This document shows positions 35,418 through 44,552 of a DNA stretch of 64,000 nucleotides, piece after piece. Below the pieces are notes generated by a model. The model did not search any database, was not told the origin of the DNA, and was given only the letters and a program-made list of their open reading frames with translations. The stretch covers positions 434,001 to 498,000 of the forward strand of contig JAMLGZ010000002.1 of NCBI GenBank assembly GCA_023957385.1, written 5' to 3'. The DNA is from Brumimicrobium sp. (GTDB lineage Bacteria; Bacteroidota; Bacteroidia; Flavobacteriales_D; Crocinitomicaceae). A program made the position numbers and the translations under genes. Within the stretch, counting starts at the first letter, position 1. Every line of letters begins with the position of its first letter.

Positions 35418-36503
35418 ATGACTAAAAAGATTAGAATTTTATGCCTTGATGGTGGAGGAATCAGAGGCATCATACCTGCTACCGTTATGGAATATGTGGA
35501 GCATGAATTAAAAAAACGAACAAATAATCAACAAGCACGTATTGCTGATTATTTTGATATGATTGTTGGAACGAGTACCGGAGGTATTCTCGCTTGCTAC
35601 TATTTATTTCCCAATCCAAAGAAAGATGATCTCAACGAACCAACATCTTTGTATGAAGCTTCTGAAGCTTTGGATTTATATGCCAAATTAGGACCTAAGA
35701 TTTTTACAGAATCCAAACGATTTGGGTGGTTTGGCTTGCGACAGTTATTCAATGCTACCATGTTTAGTTCTTCTAATATAGAAACTATATTTAAGGAGGA
35801 ATTTGGAGATGTATATATGGACGATCTTGTAAAAAAATGTGTTATAACGACATATAATATGGACAAACAACGCTCCTTCTTTTTCGATAGTAGGGACGAA
35901 AAAAAAGGAAGGAAGTTTTTAATTAGAGATGTTGCCAGATCTACTTCAGCTGCTCCCACTTATTTCCCTTCTGCAATTATTAAAAATTACGGAGATGATA
36001 CGAAAATGGTAAATATTGATGGGGGAGTATTTGCCAACAATCCTGCGATGTGTGCCTATGCAGAAGCACGGAATACAAACTTCCAAGATATTGGAAAAGA
36101 AAACTTTCCCTCAGCAAAAGATATGCTTATCTTATCTATAGGAACGGGAGCACAAAACCTCAATTTAAATAATTACCAACAATCTAATAAATGGGGTATC
36201 ATAAAATGGGCGAAAGCGATTCCTGATATTATGATGGATGGAAGTGCAGATACAGTTAACTATCAAGCGAAACTGCTTTTTGAGACCTTGGAAGGAGAAG
36301 ATAAAAAGAACTATAAAAGAGTGGATGTGCCAAGCGCTAACCGCAATGAAAATATGTACAGTACAGATATGTCTGATGCTTCTCAAGAAAATATAGAAAA
36401 CCTCAAAAGAGCAGGGAAGCTTGCTTTAGAACAAGCCCAAGTCGAGAAGAAAAATGAATTTACGCTGGATGAATTTATTGATCAATTAATAAATCATGGA
36501 TGA
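35418..36503 (+). CDS. Patatin-like phospholipase
   Basis: This is a 361-residue lipid acyl hydrolase, starting at the ATG at 35418 (an in-frame GTG lies at 35397). The oxyanion motif DGGGIRG is at residues 11-17, the nucleophile elbow GTSTGG (GxSxG) follows near residue 57, and the catalytic aspartate lies in the DGG motif (NIDGGVFANNPA). No signal peptide is seen, so it is likely cytoplasmic. The Ser-Asp dyad hydrolyses phospholipid acyl esters. No cyclic-nucleotide synthase gene is adjacent, so a CBASS effector role is unsupported. Confidence 0.9.
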   Translation: MTKKIRILCLDGGGIRGIIPATVMEYVEHELKKRTNNQQARIADYFDMIVGTSTGGILACYYLFPNPKKDDLNEPTSLYEASEALDLYAKLGPKIFTESKRFGWFGLRQLFNATMFSSSNIETIFKEEFGDVYMDDLVKKCVITTYNMDKQRSFFFDSRDEKKGRKFLIRDVARSTSAAPTYFPSAIIKNYGDDTKMVNIDGGVFANNPAMCAYAEARNTNFQDIGKENFPSAKDMLILSIGTGAQNLNLNNYQQSNKWGIIKWAKAIPDIMMDGSADTVNYQAKLLFETLEGEDKKNYKRVDVPSANRNENMYSTDMSDASQENIENLKRAGKLALEQAQVEKKNEFTLDEFIDQLINHG

Positions 36504-36558
36504 GGTGCGACGGAGGATTTTCTGATATTTTCTAATTAATTTCTTGGATTTTCCATTT

Positions 36559-36577
36559 CTTATCTTATCTTATCTTA
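36559..36577. repeat. Short CTTAT microsatellite
   Basis: CTTAT is repeated three times plus a partial fourth unit, in the gap between the patatin and lipoprotein genes. A 24-codon open frame at 36607-36681 (starting MKHLATPL) follows; I doubt it is a gene. Confidence 0.6.
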
Positions 36578-36706
36578 GTTATACATTAACTATTAAAACT
36601 TCTATTATGAAACACTTAGCGACCCCTTTAAGAAATGTTATACGAGTTGTTATTGCACTGATTTGTGCGACTTCGGTATAGTTCATTGTATTCAATTCTT
36701 AGTACA

Positions 36707-37378
36707 ATGAAAACAATTAGAACAATTCTTAGTATTATTTTGTTACTGTCTTTATTTTCCTGCACTAAATTTGGGAAGAACGTAACAGTTAAGGGCAGAG
36801 TATTAAATCCCATAACTGGGGAGGGAATTTCTGGCGTACAAATAATATTGAAAAGAAGCACTCTGGGTGGCGCTCCTGGATTTCAATCGGGAGGTAGTAA
36901 GATAATTAAAGAAACGACCACTGATGAGAATGGTTATTATGAATTAAATAAACTCACATTAAGTGGCTCTGTACTCATGAGCGCGCACATTGGAGACAGA
37001 CATCCTATAGGTTGGTGGAAGGGTGGTTCCTATTCTTCTTTTCAAAATTTACCCATAGATTTAGGAAAAACTACCCATGCTGATTTCCATGCCGTGCCTT
37101 ATGGGAAGTTAAGATATACAATAAAGAATGTTTCGTGTTTCGATCAATATGATTCATTATTATTATATACTAATTATCAATTATCAAATGTTTCTGAATA
37201 TCAAAATTCAAGGACTTATCTTGGATGTTTTGAATATGTTGGTACAGTTTATACTAAATTTCCAATGGGCTGGTATTATTTTAGTGGAAATGTAATCAAG
37301 AATAATATAACGACAAGTTTTAAAGACAGTATTTTCATTACAAATGGAGGGAAACACGAATGGTTATTTTACTATTAA
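36707..37378 (+). CDS. Lipoprotein with a carboxypeptidase-regulatory-like domain
   Basis: This is a 223-residue protein starting at the ATG at 36707. A signal peptide ends in a lipobox (LLSLFSC), so the mature protein is lipid-anchored. Residues 28-75 (VTVKGRVLNPITGEGISGVQIILKR ... ETTTDENGYYEL) form a carboxypeptidase-regulatory-like beta-sandwich, common in Bacteroidota surface proteins. The C-terminal part is beta-rich without a known motif. The first 90 bases recur as a truncated copy at 37417. Confidence 0.75.
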   Translation: MKTIRTILSIILLLSLFSCTKFGKNVTVKGRVLNPITGEGISGVQIILKRSTLGGAPGFQSGGSKIIKETTTDENGYYELNKLTLSGSVLMSAHIGDRHPIGWWKGGSYSSFQNLPIDLGKTTHADFHAVPYGKLRYTIKNVSCFDQYDSLLLYTNYQLSNVSEYQNSRTYLGCFEYVGTVYTKFPMGWYYFSGNVIKNNITTSFKDSIFITNGGKHEWLFYY

Positions 37379-37416
37379 TTGGAAATGAGTTTAAATAAAT
37401 TAATGGTTAATTGATG

Positions 37417-37518
37417 ATGAAAACAATTAGAACAATTCTTGGTATTATTTTGTTACTGTCTTTATTTTCCTGCACTAAATTTGGGAAGAACGTAACAGTT
37501 AAGGGTATCGAGGACTGA
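37417..37518 (+). pseudogene. Truncated copy of the lipoprotein gene
   Basis: The first 30 codons match the gene at 36707 almost exactly, with one replaced residue (S to G at position 9) in the signal region. The match stops at 37505 and the frame then reads three foreign codons (I-E-D) and a stop. The break lies exactly where repeat R4 begins. The copy could still produce a 33-residue lipopeptide, but loss of the domain suggests a pseudogene. Confidence 0.85.
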
Positions 37519-37667
37519 TAATACATTAGAACGGGTAAGGCGGTCGCGAAGCCGACCGAAGTAGCCCTCACAATTGTCACTCCGAGAGCCTTAGTTGATC
37601 GAGGTCTATTTGTAAATTTCCACTATTTTCTCCCAGCCATACAAATTAAACACCCACAATACCCATC
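37506..37667 (-). repeat. MITE-like repeat R4 (reverse, partial)
   Basis: Begins directly at the break of the truncated lipoprotein copy. It contains GGCGGTCGCGAAGCCGACCG (central hairpin), CACAATTGTCACTCCGAGAGCC and GGTCTATTTGTAAATTTC, matching the reverse of R1 with several changes. The outer end near AAATTAAACACCCACAATACCC matches the R1 left end in reverse. It fills most of the 257-base gap to the valS start. Confidence 0.75.
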
Positions 37668-37748
37668 CCTTTCGTGCCTAAAATAGAAATAAAACTACGG
37701 AGTTATTTTCCCTCACTATAAAATACTTAAATTTTCACTTCATTTCAT

Positions 37749-37756
37749 TATCTTTG
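37749..37756 (+). promoter_or_regulatory. -7 box of valS promoter
   Basis: TATCTTTG matches TAnnTTTG exactly, 19 bases before the valS ATG. Confidence 0.55.
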
Positions 37757-37775
37757 TGCATCTGAAAATTGAAAC

Positions 37776-40379
37776 ATGGAGATTCCGGCTAAATACGAAG
37801 CAAATAAAGTAGAAGATAAGTGGTATAAACACTGGATGGATAAGAATCATTTCCACAGTGAACCCGATGGAAGAGAAGCATATACTGTGGTTTTACCTCC
37901 TCCCAATGTGACAGGGATTTTACACATGGGACACATGTTGAATAGCACTATTCAGGATGTATTGGTGCGTCGCGCACGTATGTTGGGTAAAAACGCTTGC
38001 TGGGTGCCGGGAACGGATCATGCTTCGATTGCAACTGAAGCTAAAGTAGTCAATAAACTACGTGCTGAGGGTATCAAAAAATCAGATTTAACTCGTGAAG
38101 AATTCCTACGTCATGCGATGGAATGGAAAGATAAGCATGGGGGAATTATTCTAGAACAATTGAAAAAAATTGGTGCTTCATGTGATTGGGACAGAACAGC
38201 ATTCACCATGGATAAAGAATACGGGGAATCCGTAATCGATGTTTTTATTGACTTATACAATAAAGGGAAAATTTATCGAGGTGTGCGAATGGTCAATTGG
38301 GACCCTGCTGCACAGACCGCTTTATCGGATGAGGAGGTTATTCATAAAGAGGTAAATTCTAAATTTTACAGCGTTCGCTATCAGGTAGAAGGAACTGATG
38401 ATTGGATGGTAATTGCAACCACTCGTCCCGAAACCATACTAGGAGATAGTGCAGTATGTGTAAATCCTAACGATGCACGCTATGCGAATTTAGTAGGGAA
38501 AAATGTAATTGTTCCTATTGCAAATCGTGTCGTTCCAATTATTGCAGATGATTATGTAGATATGGAGTTTGGAACGGGTTGTTTGAAAGTTACGCCTGCT
38601 CACGACATCAATGACTATGAAATTGGAAAACGCCATAAGCTAGAAACGATAGATGTATTTAATGCTAATGGAACTTTAAACCACTTTGGACTGCATTACG
38701 AAGGAAAAGATCGTTTCGAAGTACGAAAAGAAATTGTTAAGGAATTAGAAGAAAAAGGCTTCCTTGTAAAAGTGGAAGACCATATCAATAAAGTCGGTTT
38801 TTCTGAGAGAACAGATGCGGTAATTGAACCTCGTCTTTCTATGCAATGGTTTGTGGATATGAAAGAATTATCTAAACCTGCTTTAGAAAATGTGATGAAT
38901 GGAAACATCAATTTCTATCCTGACAATATGAAAAATACATATCGTCACTGGATGGAAAACATCAAAGATTGGTGTATTTCTCGTCAGTTGTGGTGGGGAC
39001 ATCAAATTCCGGCTTGGTATTGTGATAAAAATTGCGATCAACCAATTATTTCTAAAACAAAGCCAGAGAAATGCCCGCATTGTGGTTCGACCAACTTAAA
39101 ACAAGATGAAGATGTGCTAGATACGTGGTTCTCTAGCTGGTTATGGCCAATTTCTGTTTTTAATGGATTGACACAACCTAATAATAAAGACATTCAATAT
39201 TACTATCCTAGTAATGATTTGGTGACAGCTCCTGAGATTATGTTTTTCTGGGTGGCTCGTATGATTATTGCAGGATATGAGTGGTTGGGAGATAAGCCTT
39301 TCTCCAATGTATATTATACAGGAATTGTACGTGATAAATTGGGTCGAAAAATGTCCAAATCGCTTGGAAATTCTCCAGACCCTATCCAATTAATGGAAGA
39401 TTATGGAGCAGATGGTGTTCGTTTGGGAATGTTGCTTTCATCTCCTGCTGGAAATGACCTTCCGTTTGATACAGACCAATGTATTCAAGGAAGAAACTTT
39501 ACCAATAAGATTTGGAATGCCTTCCGTTTGGTAAGTGGTTGGGAAGTAAAAGAAATAGAACAACCAGAATACGCTAAACTAGCTGTAAATTGGTTTGAAA
39601 ATAAATTTAATGAAACATTAGCGCATATCAACGACCAATTTGATAAGTTCAGAATCTCTGATGCTTTGATGGCTTCTTATAAATTGATTTGGGACGATTT
39701 CTGCTCTTGGTATTTGGAAATGATTAAACCCGAATACCAGCAGCCTATTGATGCAAAAACTAAAGAACAAACGCTCGAGTTTTTTGAGAAGTTAATGAAA
39801 ATTATTCATCCGTTTACACCGTTTATTTCGGAGGAAGTTTGGCATTTATTGAGAGCAAGAAAAGAAGGAGAAGATATTATTGTAGCTGCTTGGCCAAAGT
39901 TAGAAGCTATTGATTCTAAAATAATTGCAGATTTTGAAATTGCTTTTGAGATTATTTCAAATATCCGAAACATTCGTAAACAAAATAATATTGCTAATAA
40001 AATAGCGATTGATTTCTTTATAGAGAACAATAAGCGTCACCCGAAATATTTGGATGCCGTTGTGGAGAAAATGGGCAATATTGGTTCACTTTCTTATACT
40101 TCTGTAAAACCTGAAAATGTATTTTCTTTCATAACTAATACTACTTCATTCTATATTCCTTTTGGAGAGAATGTAGATGTGGAGGCTGAACTCCAGAAGT
40201 TAAAAGAAGAATTGGATTACACCATTGGTTTTATGAAGTCCACACAGAAGAAACTTGGAAATGAGCGTTTTGTGAATGGTGCTCCTGAACAAGTTGTTGC
40301 GATGGAAAAAAAGAAATTAGCAGATGCACAAGAAAAGATTAAGTTATTAGAAGAAAAAATAGCTGAAATCAGTAAATAA
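37776..40379 (+). CDS. valS: Valyl-tRNA synthetase
   Basis: This is an 867-residue class I aminoacyl-tRNA synthetase. The HIGH motif reads HMGHMLNS near residue 48, after the valine-specific PPPNVTG; the editing (CP1) domain is present (TTRPETILGDSAV, and the conserved GTGCLKVTPAHD). The KMSKS motif lies in KLGRKMSKSLGN near residue 525, then the anticodon domain, and the C-terminal coiled-coil (EAELQKLKEELDYTIG...LEEKIAEIS). It charges tRNA-Val. hutU follows after 7 bases and may share the transcript, though the functions are unrelated. Confidence 0.97.
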   Translation: MEIPAKYEANKVEDKWYKHWMDKNHFHSEPDGREAYTVVLPPPNVTGILHMGHMLNSTIQDVLVRRARMLGKNACWVPGTDHASIATEAKVVNKLRAEGIKKSDLTREEFLRHAMEWKDKHGGIILEQLKKIGASCDWDRTAFTMDKEYGESVIDVFIDLYNKGKIYRGVRMVNWDPAAQTALSDEEVIHKEVNSKFYSVRYQVEGTDDWMVIATTRPETILGDSAVCVNPNDARYANLVGKNVIVPIANRVVPIIADDYVDMEFGTGCLKVTPAHDINDYEIGKRHKLETIDVFNANGTLNHFGLHYEGKDRFEVRKEIVKELEEKGFLVKVEDHINKVGFSERTDAVIEPRLSMQWFVDMKELSKPALENVMNGNINFYPDNMKNTYRHWMENIKDWCISRQLWWGHQIPAWYCDKNCDQPIISKTKPEKCPHCGSTNLKQDEDVLDTWFSSWLWPISVFNGLTQPNNKDIQYYYPSNDLVTAPEIMFFWVARMIIAGYEWLGDKPFSNVYYTGIVRDKLGRKMSKSLGNSPDPIQLMEDYGADGVRLGMLLSSPAGNDLPFDTDQCIQGRNFTNKIWNAFRLVSGWEVKEIEQPEYAKLAVNWFENKFNETLAHINDQFDKFRISDALMASYKLIWDDFCSWYLEMIKPEYQQPIDAKTKEQTLEFFEKLMKIIHPFTPFISEEVWHLLRARKEGEDIIVAAWPKLEAIDSKIIADFEIAFEIISNIRNIRKQNNIANKIAIDFFIENNKRHPKYLDAVVEKMGNIGSLSYTSVKPENVFSFITNTTSFYIPFGENVDVEAELQKLKEELDYTIGFMKSTQKKLGNERFVNGAPEQVVAMEKKKLADAQEKIKLLEEKIAEISK

Positions 40380-40386
40380 TTAAATC

Positions 40387-42384
40387 ATGACACTACAAGA
40401 GTTTCAGGCAGATATTAAGGGAGGAATTCCAGCGACAATTCCTGCAAAGAAATCGTATGATATTGAGATTAATCATGCTCCCAAGAGAAAAAAGATTCTC
40501 TCTAAAGAGGAAGAAAAATTAGCGTTGAGAAATGCTTTGCGTTACTTCCCCAAAGAGCAGCATGCTCAATTATTGCCTGAATTTAGAGAGGAATTAGAGA
40601 AATATGGAAGAATCTACATGTATCGTTACCGTCCCGACTACGAGATGTATGCGAGAAATATTGAGGATTATCCAGGGAATTCTCTACAAGCGAAAGCTAT
40701 CATGGTCATGATTCAAAATAATTTAGATAAAGCGGTAGCTCAACACCCTCATGAACTTATTACATACGGTGGAAACGGTGCGGTTTTTCAAAACTGGGCT
40801 CAATACCGTTTGGCTATGCAATACTTGTCCGAAATGACCGACGATCAAACCTTGGTTATGTATTCGGGTCACCCGATGGGTTTATTCCCATCGCACAAAG
40901 ATGCACCAAGAGTTGTGGTTACCAATGGAATGATGATACCGAATTATTCAAAACCGGATGATTGGGAAAAATTCAATGCCTTAGGTGTTACGCAGTATGG
41001 ACAAATGACAGCAGGTTCTTATATGTACATCGGACCACAAGGAATTGTTCATGGAACAACTATTACCGTGTTAAATGCTGGAAGAATGATAGCCAAAAAC
41101 AACGAAGGATTGGCTGGTAAATTATTCGTAACAGCGGGACTTGGTGGAATGAGTGGGGCACAGCCAAAGGCTGGAAATATAGCAGGATGTATTACGGTTT
41201 GTGCTGAAGTTAATCCTCTAGCAGCCAGAAAACGCCACGCACAAGGTTGGGTGGATGAATTGATAGCTGATTTAGATGAATTAGTTGCTCGTGTTCGTAA
41301 GGCACAAACGGATAAAGAAATTGTTTCTATTGCTTTTGAAGGAAATGTAGTAGATGTATGGGAGAAATTTGCACAAGAAAATGTGCGAGTAGATTTGGGC
41401 TCTGACCAAACTTCTTCCCACAATCCATTTGCTGGAGGATATTATCCTGTTGGATTGTCTTTAGAGGAATCTAATCAAATGATGGCAGAGAATCCAGCGC
41501 TTTTTAAAGAAAAAGTGTATGCATCTTATCGTCGCCATATAGCTGCGGTAAATGTTCACGCTTCTCGTGGAATGTATTTCTTTGATTACGGAAACGCTTT
41601 CTTGTTAGAAGCTTCTCGTGCAGGAGCAGATGTAATGGCTGCCAATGGAATTGATTTTAAATACCCGTCTTATGTACAAGACATTATGGGACCTATGTGT
41701 TTTGATTATGGCTTTGGTCCTTTCCGTTGGGTGTGTACTTCTGGAAAACCTGAAGATTTAGCCAAAACGGATGAGTTAGCTTGTCAGGTACTAGAGAAGT
41801 TGAAACAAGAGAGTCCTGCTGAGATTCAACAGCAAATGGCAGACAATATTCATTGGATAAAAGGAGCGCAAGAAAATCATTTAGTGGTTGGATCACAAGC
41901 ACGTATCTTATATGCAGATGCTTTAGGACGTATTAAAATCGCAGAAGCATTCAATCAAGCAATTGCTAGAGGTGAATTAGGTCCGGTTGTATTAGGACGT
42001 GACCACCATGACGTTTCAGGAACAGATTCTCCTTTCCGTGAAACTTCCAATATTTATGATGGCTCTAGTTTTACCGCAGATATGGCAATTCATAATGTAA
42101 TTGGTGACTCATTTCGTGGTGCTACGTGGGTCTCTATCCATAACGGAGGCGGTGTTGGTTGGGGAGAGGTAATCAATGGTGGTTTCGGAATGTTATTGGA
42201 TGGCTCTGCTGACTCTGATAGACGTTTAAAAATGATGCTACATTGGGATGTTAACAACGGTATCGCACGTAGAAATTGGGCGAGAAATGAAGGTGCAATT
42301 TTCGCTATCAAACGAGCTATGGAAATGGAACCTAAATTAAAGGTTACTATTCCTAATTTGGTGGATGATGATTTGTTAGGGTAG
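40387..42384 (+). CDS. hutU: Urocanate hydratase
   Basis: This is a 665-residue NAD-dependent enzyme that hydrates urocanate in histidine degradation. The motifs are GLGGMSGAQPKAG (NAD site), DLGSDQTSSHNPFAGGYYPVG, and RDHHDVSGTDSPFRETSNIYDGS with NGGGVGWGE near the end. It is longer than the roughly 557-residue enterobacterial form, as in the Bacteroidota version. No other hut gene lies in the window; it follows valS by 7 bases and is convergent with uvrC (4-base gap). Confidence 0.95.
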   Translation: MTLQEFQADIKGGIPATIPAKKSYDIEINHAPKRKKILSKEEEKLALRNALRYFPKEQHAQLLPEFREELEKYGRIYMYRYRPDYEMYARNIEDYPGNSLQAKAIMVMIQNNLDKAVAQHPHELITYGGNGAVFQNWAQYRLAMQYLSEMTDDQTLVMYSGHPMGLFPSHKDAPRVVVTNGMMIPNYSKPDDWEKFNALGVTQYGQMTAGSYMYIGPQGIVHGTTITVLNAGRMIAKNNEGLAGKLFVTAGLGGMSGAQPKAGNIAGCITVCAEVNPLAARKRHAQGWVDELIADLDELVARVRKAQTDKEIVSIAFEGNVVDVWEKFAQENVRVDLGSDQTSSHNPFAGGYYPVGLSLEESNQMMAENPALFKEKVYASYRRHIAAVNVHASRGMYFFDYGNAFLLEASRAGADVMAANGIDFKYPSYVQDIMGPMCFDYGFGPFRWVCTSGKPEDLAKTDELACQVLEKLKQESPAEIQQQMADNIHWIKGAQENHLVVGSQARILYADALGRIKIAEAFNQAIARGELGPVVLGRDHHDVSGTDSPFRETSNIYDGSSFTADMAIHNVIGDSFRGATWVSIHNGGGVGWGEVINGGFGMLLDGSADSDRRLKMMLHWDVNNGIARRNWARNEGAIFAIKRAMEMEPKLKVTIPNLVDDDLLG

Positions 42385-42388
42385 GATA

Positions 42389-44191
42389 TTATTTCTTAAA
42401 AAACTCTATCAATATTTTTGCCTTAGCTTGTCCTACAACATCAGCTAATTCGTTAAAAGATGCTGCTTTAATTTTAGAAAGTGTTTTAAATTGATGCATC
42501 AGAATTTCTTGAGTTTTCTCTCCAATTCCTTCAATGCCAATTAATTCAGATGTGAGACTTGCTTTACTTCTTCTGTTTCTATGATGTTCGATTCCAAAAC
42601 GATGCGCTTCGTTACGCATATTCTGGATGACCTTCAAACTTTCACTTTTCTTATCTAAATAAAGAGGAATGCTATCACCTGGGAAGAAAATCTCTTCCAA
42701 ACGTTCAGCAATTCCCACGATTGGAAGTTTTCCCCTTAAATTTAATTTCTCCAAAGCCTCTAAAGCGGCACTTAACTGTCCTTTTCCACCATCAATAACT
42801 ACTAATTGAGGTAATTCTTTTTCCTCATCCAGCAGACGACGATATCTTCGATAAACTACTTCGCGCATGGTTTCAAAATCATCAGGACCTTGAACAGTTT
42901 TTGGGATAAAATGTCGATAATCTTTTTTACTTGGGCGTGCATTTCTAAAAACAACACAAGCTGAAACAGGATTAGTTCCCATGATATTGGAGTTATCAAA
43001 ACATTCCATGTAAACAGGTAACTCTTTTAGACGAAAATCTTCTTGAATCTTCTTTAAAATGCGTTCTACCTTTACCTCTGGATTTTTAAGTACCTCTTGT
43101 TTTTGTCTTTGTAACATGAAATACTTTGCATTTCGTTTAGACAAATCAAGTAAATGTTTTTTATCTCCACGCTGAGGAGTAAAGAAGGACAAACCTTCTA
43201 TTTCTTCCATTTTAGTTGAGTCTTCAACAAGAATCTCCTTGGATTGACTGTTGAATTTATCGCGCATGTTAATGAGGGTAAAAGCCAGAATCTCTTCATC
43301 CGTTTCATCCAGTTTATTTTTAACCTCTACGGTAAATCCATGAATGATAGTACCGTGACTAATCACTAAATAATTGACATAGGCGCTCTTGTCATTTTTC
43401 TCTAAAGTAATCACATCAACCTTATTAATAGTTGAAGCAACTACTGTAGATTTCTTGCGATATTTTTCTAAAGCGTTAATTTTGGTTTTGTATTCTTCAG
43501 CCTCTTCAAAAGCTAAATTATCAGCCGATTCTTGCATTTTTTCTTTGAGAATACGAATTACAAAAGGGATATTTCCATTCAAAATCTGTTCGATTTGTTC
43601 AATGTATTCGTTATAGGTATCTTCTCCCTCCAAACCAATGCAAGGTGCCTTACAATTTCCAATTTGATATTCTAGACAGGCCTTATATTTTCCTAAATCA
43701 ATGTTTTTTTTGCTCAAATCATAATTGCATGTACGCAATGGAAATATCTCTTTAAACAAGTCTAATAAGGTATTGACAACAAAAACAGACGGATAGGGAC
43801 CATAATATTTAGAGCCATCTTTTATAATATTCCGTGTAGAGAATACCCGTGGAAATCGCTCATTTTTAATACAGATCCATGGATAAGTTTTATCGTCTTT
43901 GAGTTGAATGTTGTATTTAGGTTGGTGCTCTTTGATGAGGTTGTTTTCTAATAAAAGTGCATCGGTTTCTGTTTCTACAACGATAAAACGAATGTTATAG
44001 ATATTCCGAACTAAAATGCGTGTCTTTGCATTATCATGTGTCTTAGTAAAGTATGAACTAACTCTTTTCCTAAGATTCTTGGCTTTTCCTATATAAATAA
44101 TTACACCCTCAGTATTGAAATACTGATAAATCCCTGGGCTTTCAGGAAGTGACTTTATAATTTGTTGCAAATGTTCGATTCGCTCAGACAT
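42389..44191 (-). CDS. uvrC: Excinuclease ABC subunit C
   Basis: This is a 600-residue nuclease of nucleotide-excision repair, starting at MSERIEH (44191); a longer frame to 44227 is not preferred because the promoter box lies within it. An N-terminal GIY-YIG domain (PGIYQYFNTEGVIIYIGKAKNLRKRVSSYF) makes the 3' incision. Then come the cysteine cluster (C-x-YQIGNCKAPCIG), the UvrB-binding region, an RNase-H-like endonuclease domain (ECFDNSNI) for the 5' cut, and helix-hairpin-helix motifs (IEGIGEKTQEILM). The last residues approach the hutU stop. Confidence 0.96.
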   Translation of the reverse strand: MSERIEHLQQIIKSLPESPGIYQYFNTEGVIIYIGKAKNLRKRVSSYFTKTHDNAKTRILVRNIYNIRFIVVETETDALLLENNLIKEHQPKYNIQLKDDKTYPWICIKNERFPRVFSTRNIIKDGSKYYGPYPSVFVVNTLLDLFKEIFPLRTCNYDLSKKNIDLGKYKACLEYQIGNCKAPCIGLEGEDTYNEYIEQIEQILNGNIPFVIRILKEKMQESADNLAFEEAEEYKTKINALEKYRKKSTVVASTINKVDVITLEKNDKSAYVNYLVISHGTIIHGFTVEVKNKLDETDEEILAFTLINMRDKFNSQSKEILVEDSTKMEEIEGLSFFTPQRGDKKHLLDLSKRNAKYFMLQRQKQEVLKNPEVKVERILKKIQEDFRLKELPVYMECFDNSNIMGTNPVSACVVFRNARPSKKDYRHFIPKTVQGPDDFETMREVVYRRYRRLLDEEKELPQLVVIDGGKGQLSAALEALEKLNLRGKLPIVGIAERLEEIFFPGDSIPLYLDKKSESLKVIQNMRNEAHRFGIEHHRNRRSKASLTSELIGIEGIGEKTQEILMHQFKTLSKIKAASFNELADVVGQAKAKILIEFFKK

Positions 44192-44195
44192 AGTA

Positions 44196-44203
44196 CAAAA
44201 ATA
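44196..44203 (-). promoter_or_regulatory. -7 box of uvrC promoter
   Basis: Reading leftward, TATTTTTG matches TAnnTTTG exactly and ends 4 bases before the ATG at 44191. It lies next to the end of repeat R5 (TACAACGGGTTATACC just upstream). Confidence 0.6.
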
Positions 44204-44486
44204 AGGTATAACCCGTTGTATATTCACAAAAAATAAATAATTTCTATTATAAATGAATAGTACTGAATTTGTAAAGATGTCAGAAATATGATTTTAAAAA
44301 AATAGACCCCGAGAAACCAAGGTTCTCGGGGTGACAATTGTGAGGGGAGACTATCGGTCGGCAAAGCCGACCGCCCTTCCCACTCTATGTTTTGTCACCC
44401 CGACGGACGAAGGAGTGTCGGGGTCTAAGATTATAATCTGTATTTTGTTCTAAATGCACAACAGGTTAAGGTATAATTGAGAGGAA
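44200..44486 (+). repeat. MITE-like repeat R5 (full length)
   Basis: It fills the 325-base gap between uvrC and the giant adhesin. The core runs from TAGACCCCGAG (near 44305) through GGTCGGCAAAGCCGACC to GTCGGGGTCTA (near 44427). The left arm has TTTGTAAAGATGTCAG; the right arm has AATCTGTATTTTG and ends in GCACAACAGGTTAAGGTATA. The left outer end (ACCCGTTGTATATT, near 44208) matches R1. The copy is in the same orientation as R1. Confidence 0.85.
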
Positions 44487-44505
44487 TGTTTATATATATA
44501 AAAAA

Positions 44506-44534
44506 AGAAGGGTAAAGTCTTATTTTACCCTTCT
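44506..44534 (-). terminator. Terminator of the adhesin gene
   Basis: An 11-bp stem AGAAGGGTAAA/TTTACCCTTCT with a 7-base loop; on the minus strand it is followed by a T-run, 19 bases beyond the adhesin stop codon. Confidence 0.85.
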
Positions 44535-44552
44535 CTGAATAGTTGAAATATT

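Noticed and set aside
35418..36503. CBASS/antiphage patatin effector
   Set aside because: No cyclic-nucleotide synthase, ubiquitin-like or other defence gene flanks it; the patatin fold alone is too common.
36607..36681. 24-codon open frame MKHLATPL...
   Set aside because: Very short, no recognisable promoter or RBS, no family; likely chance.
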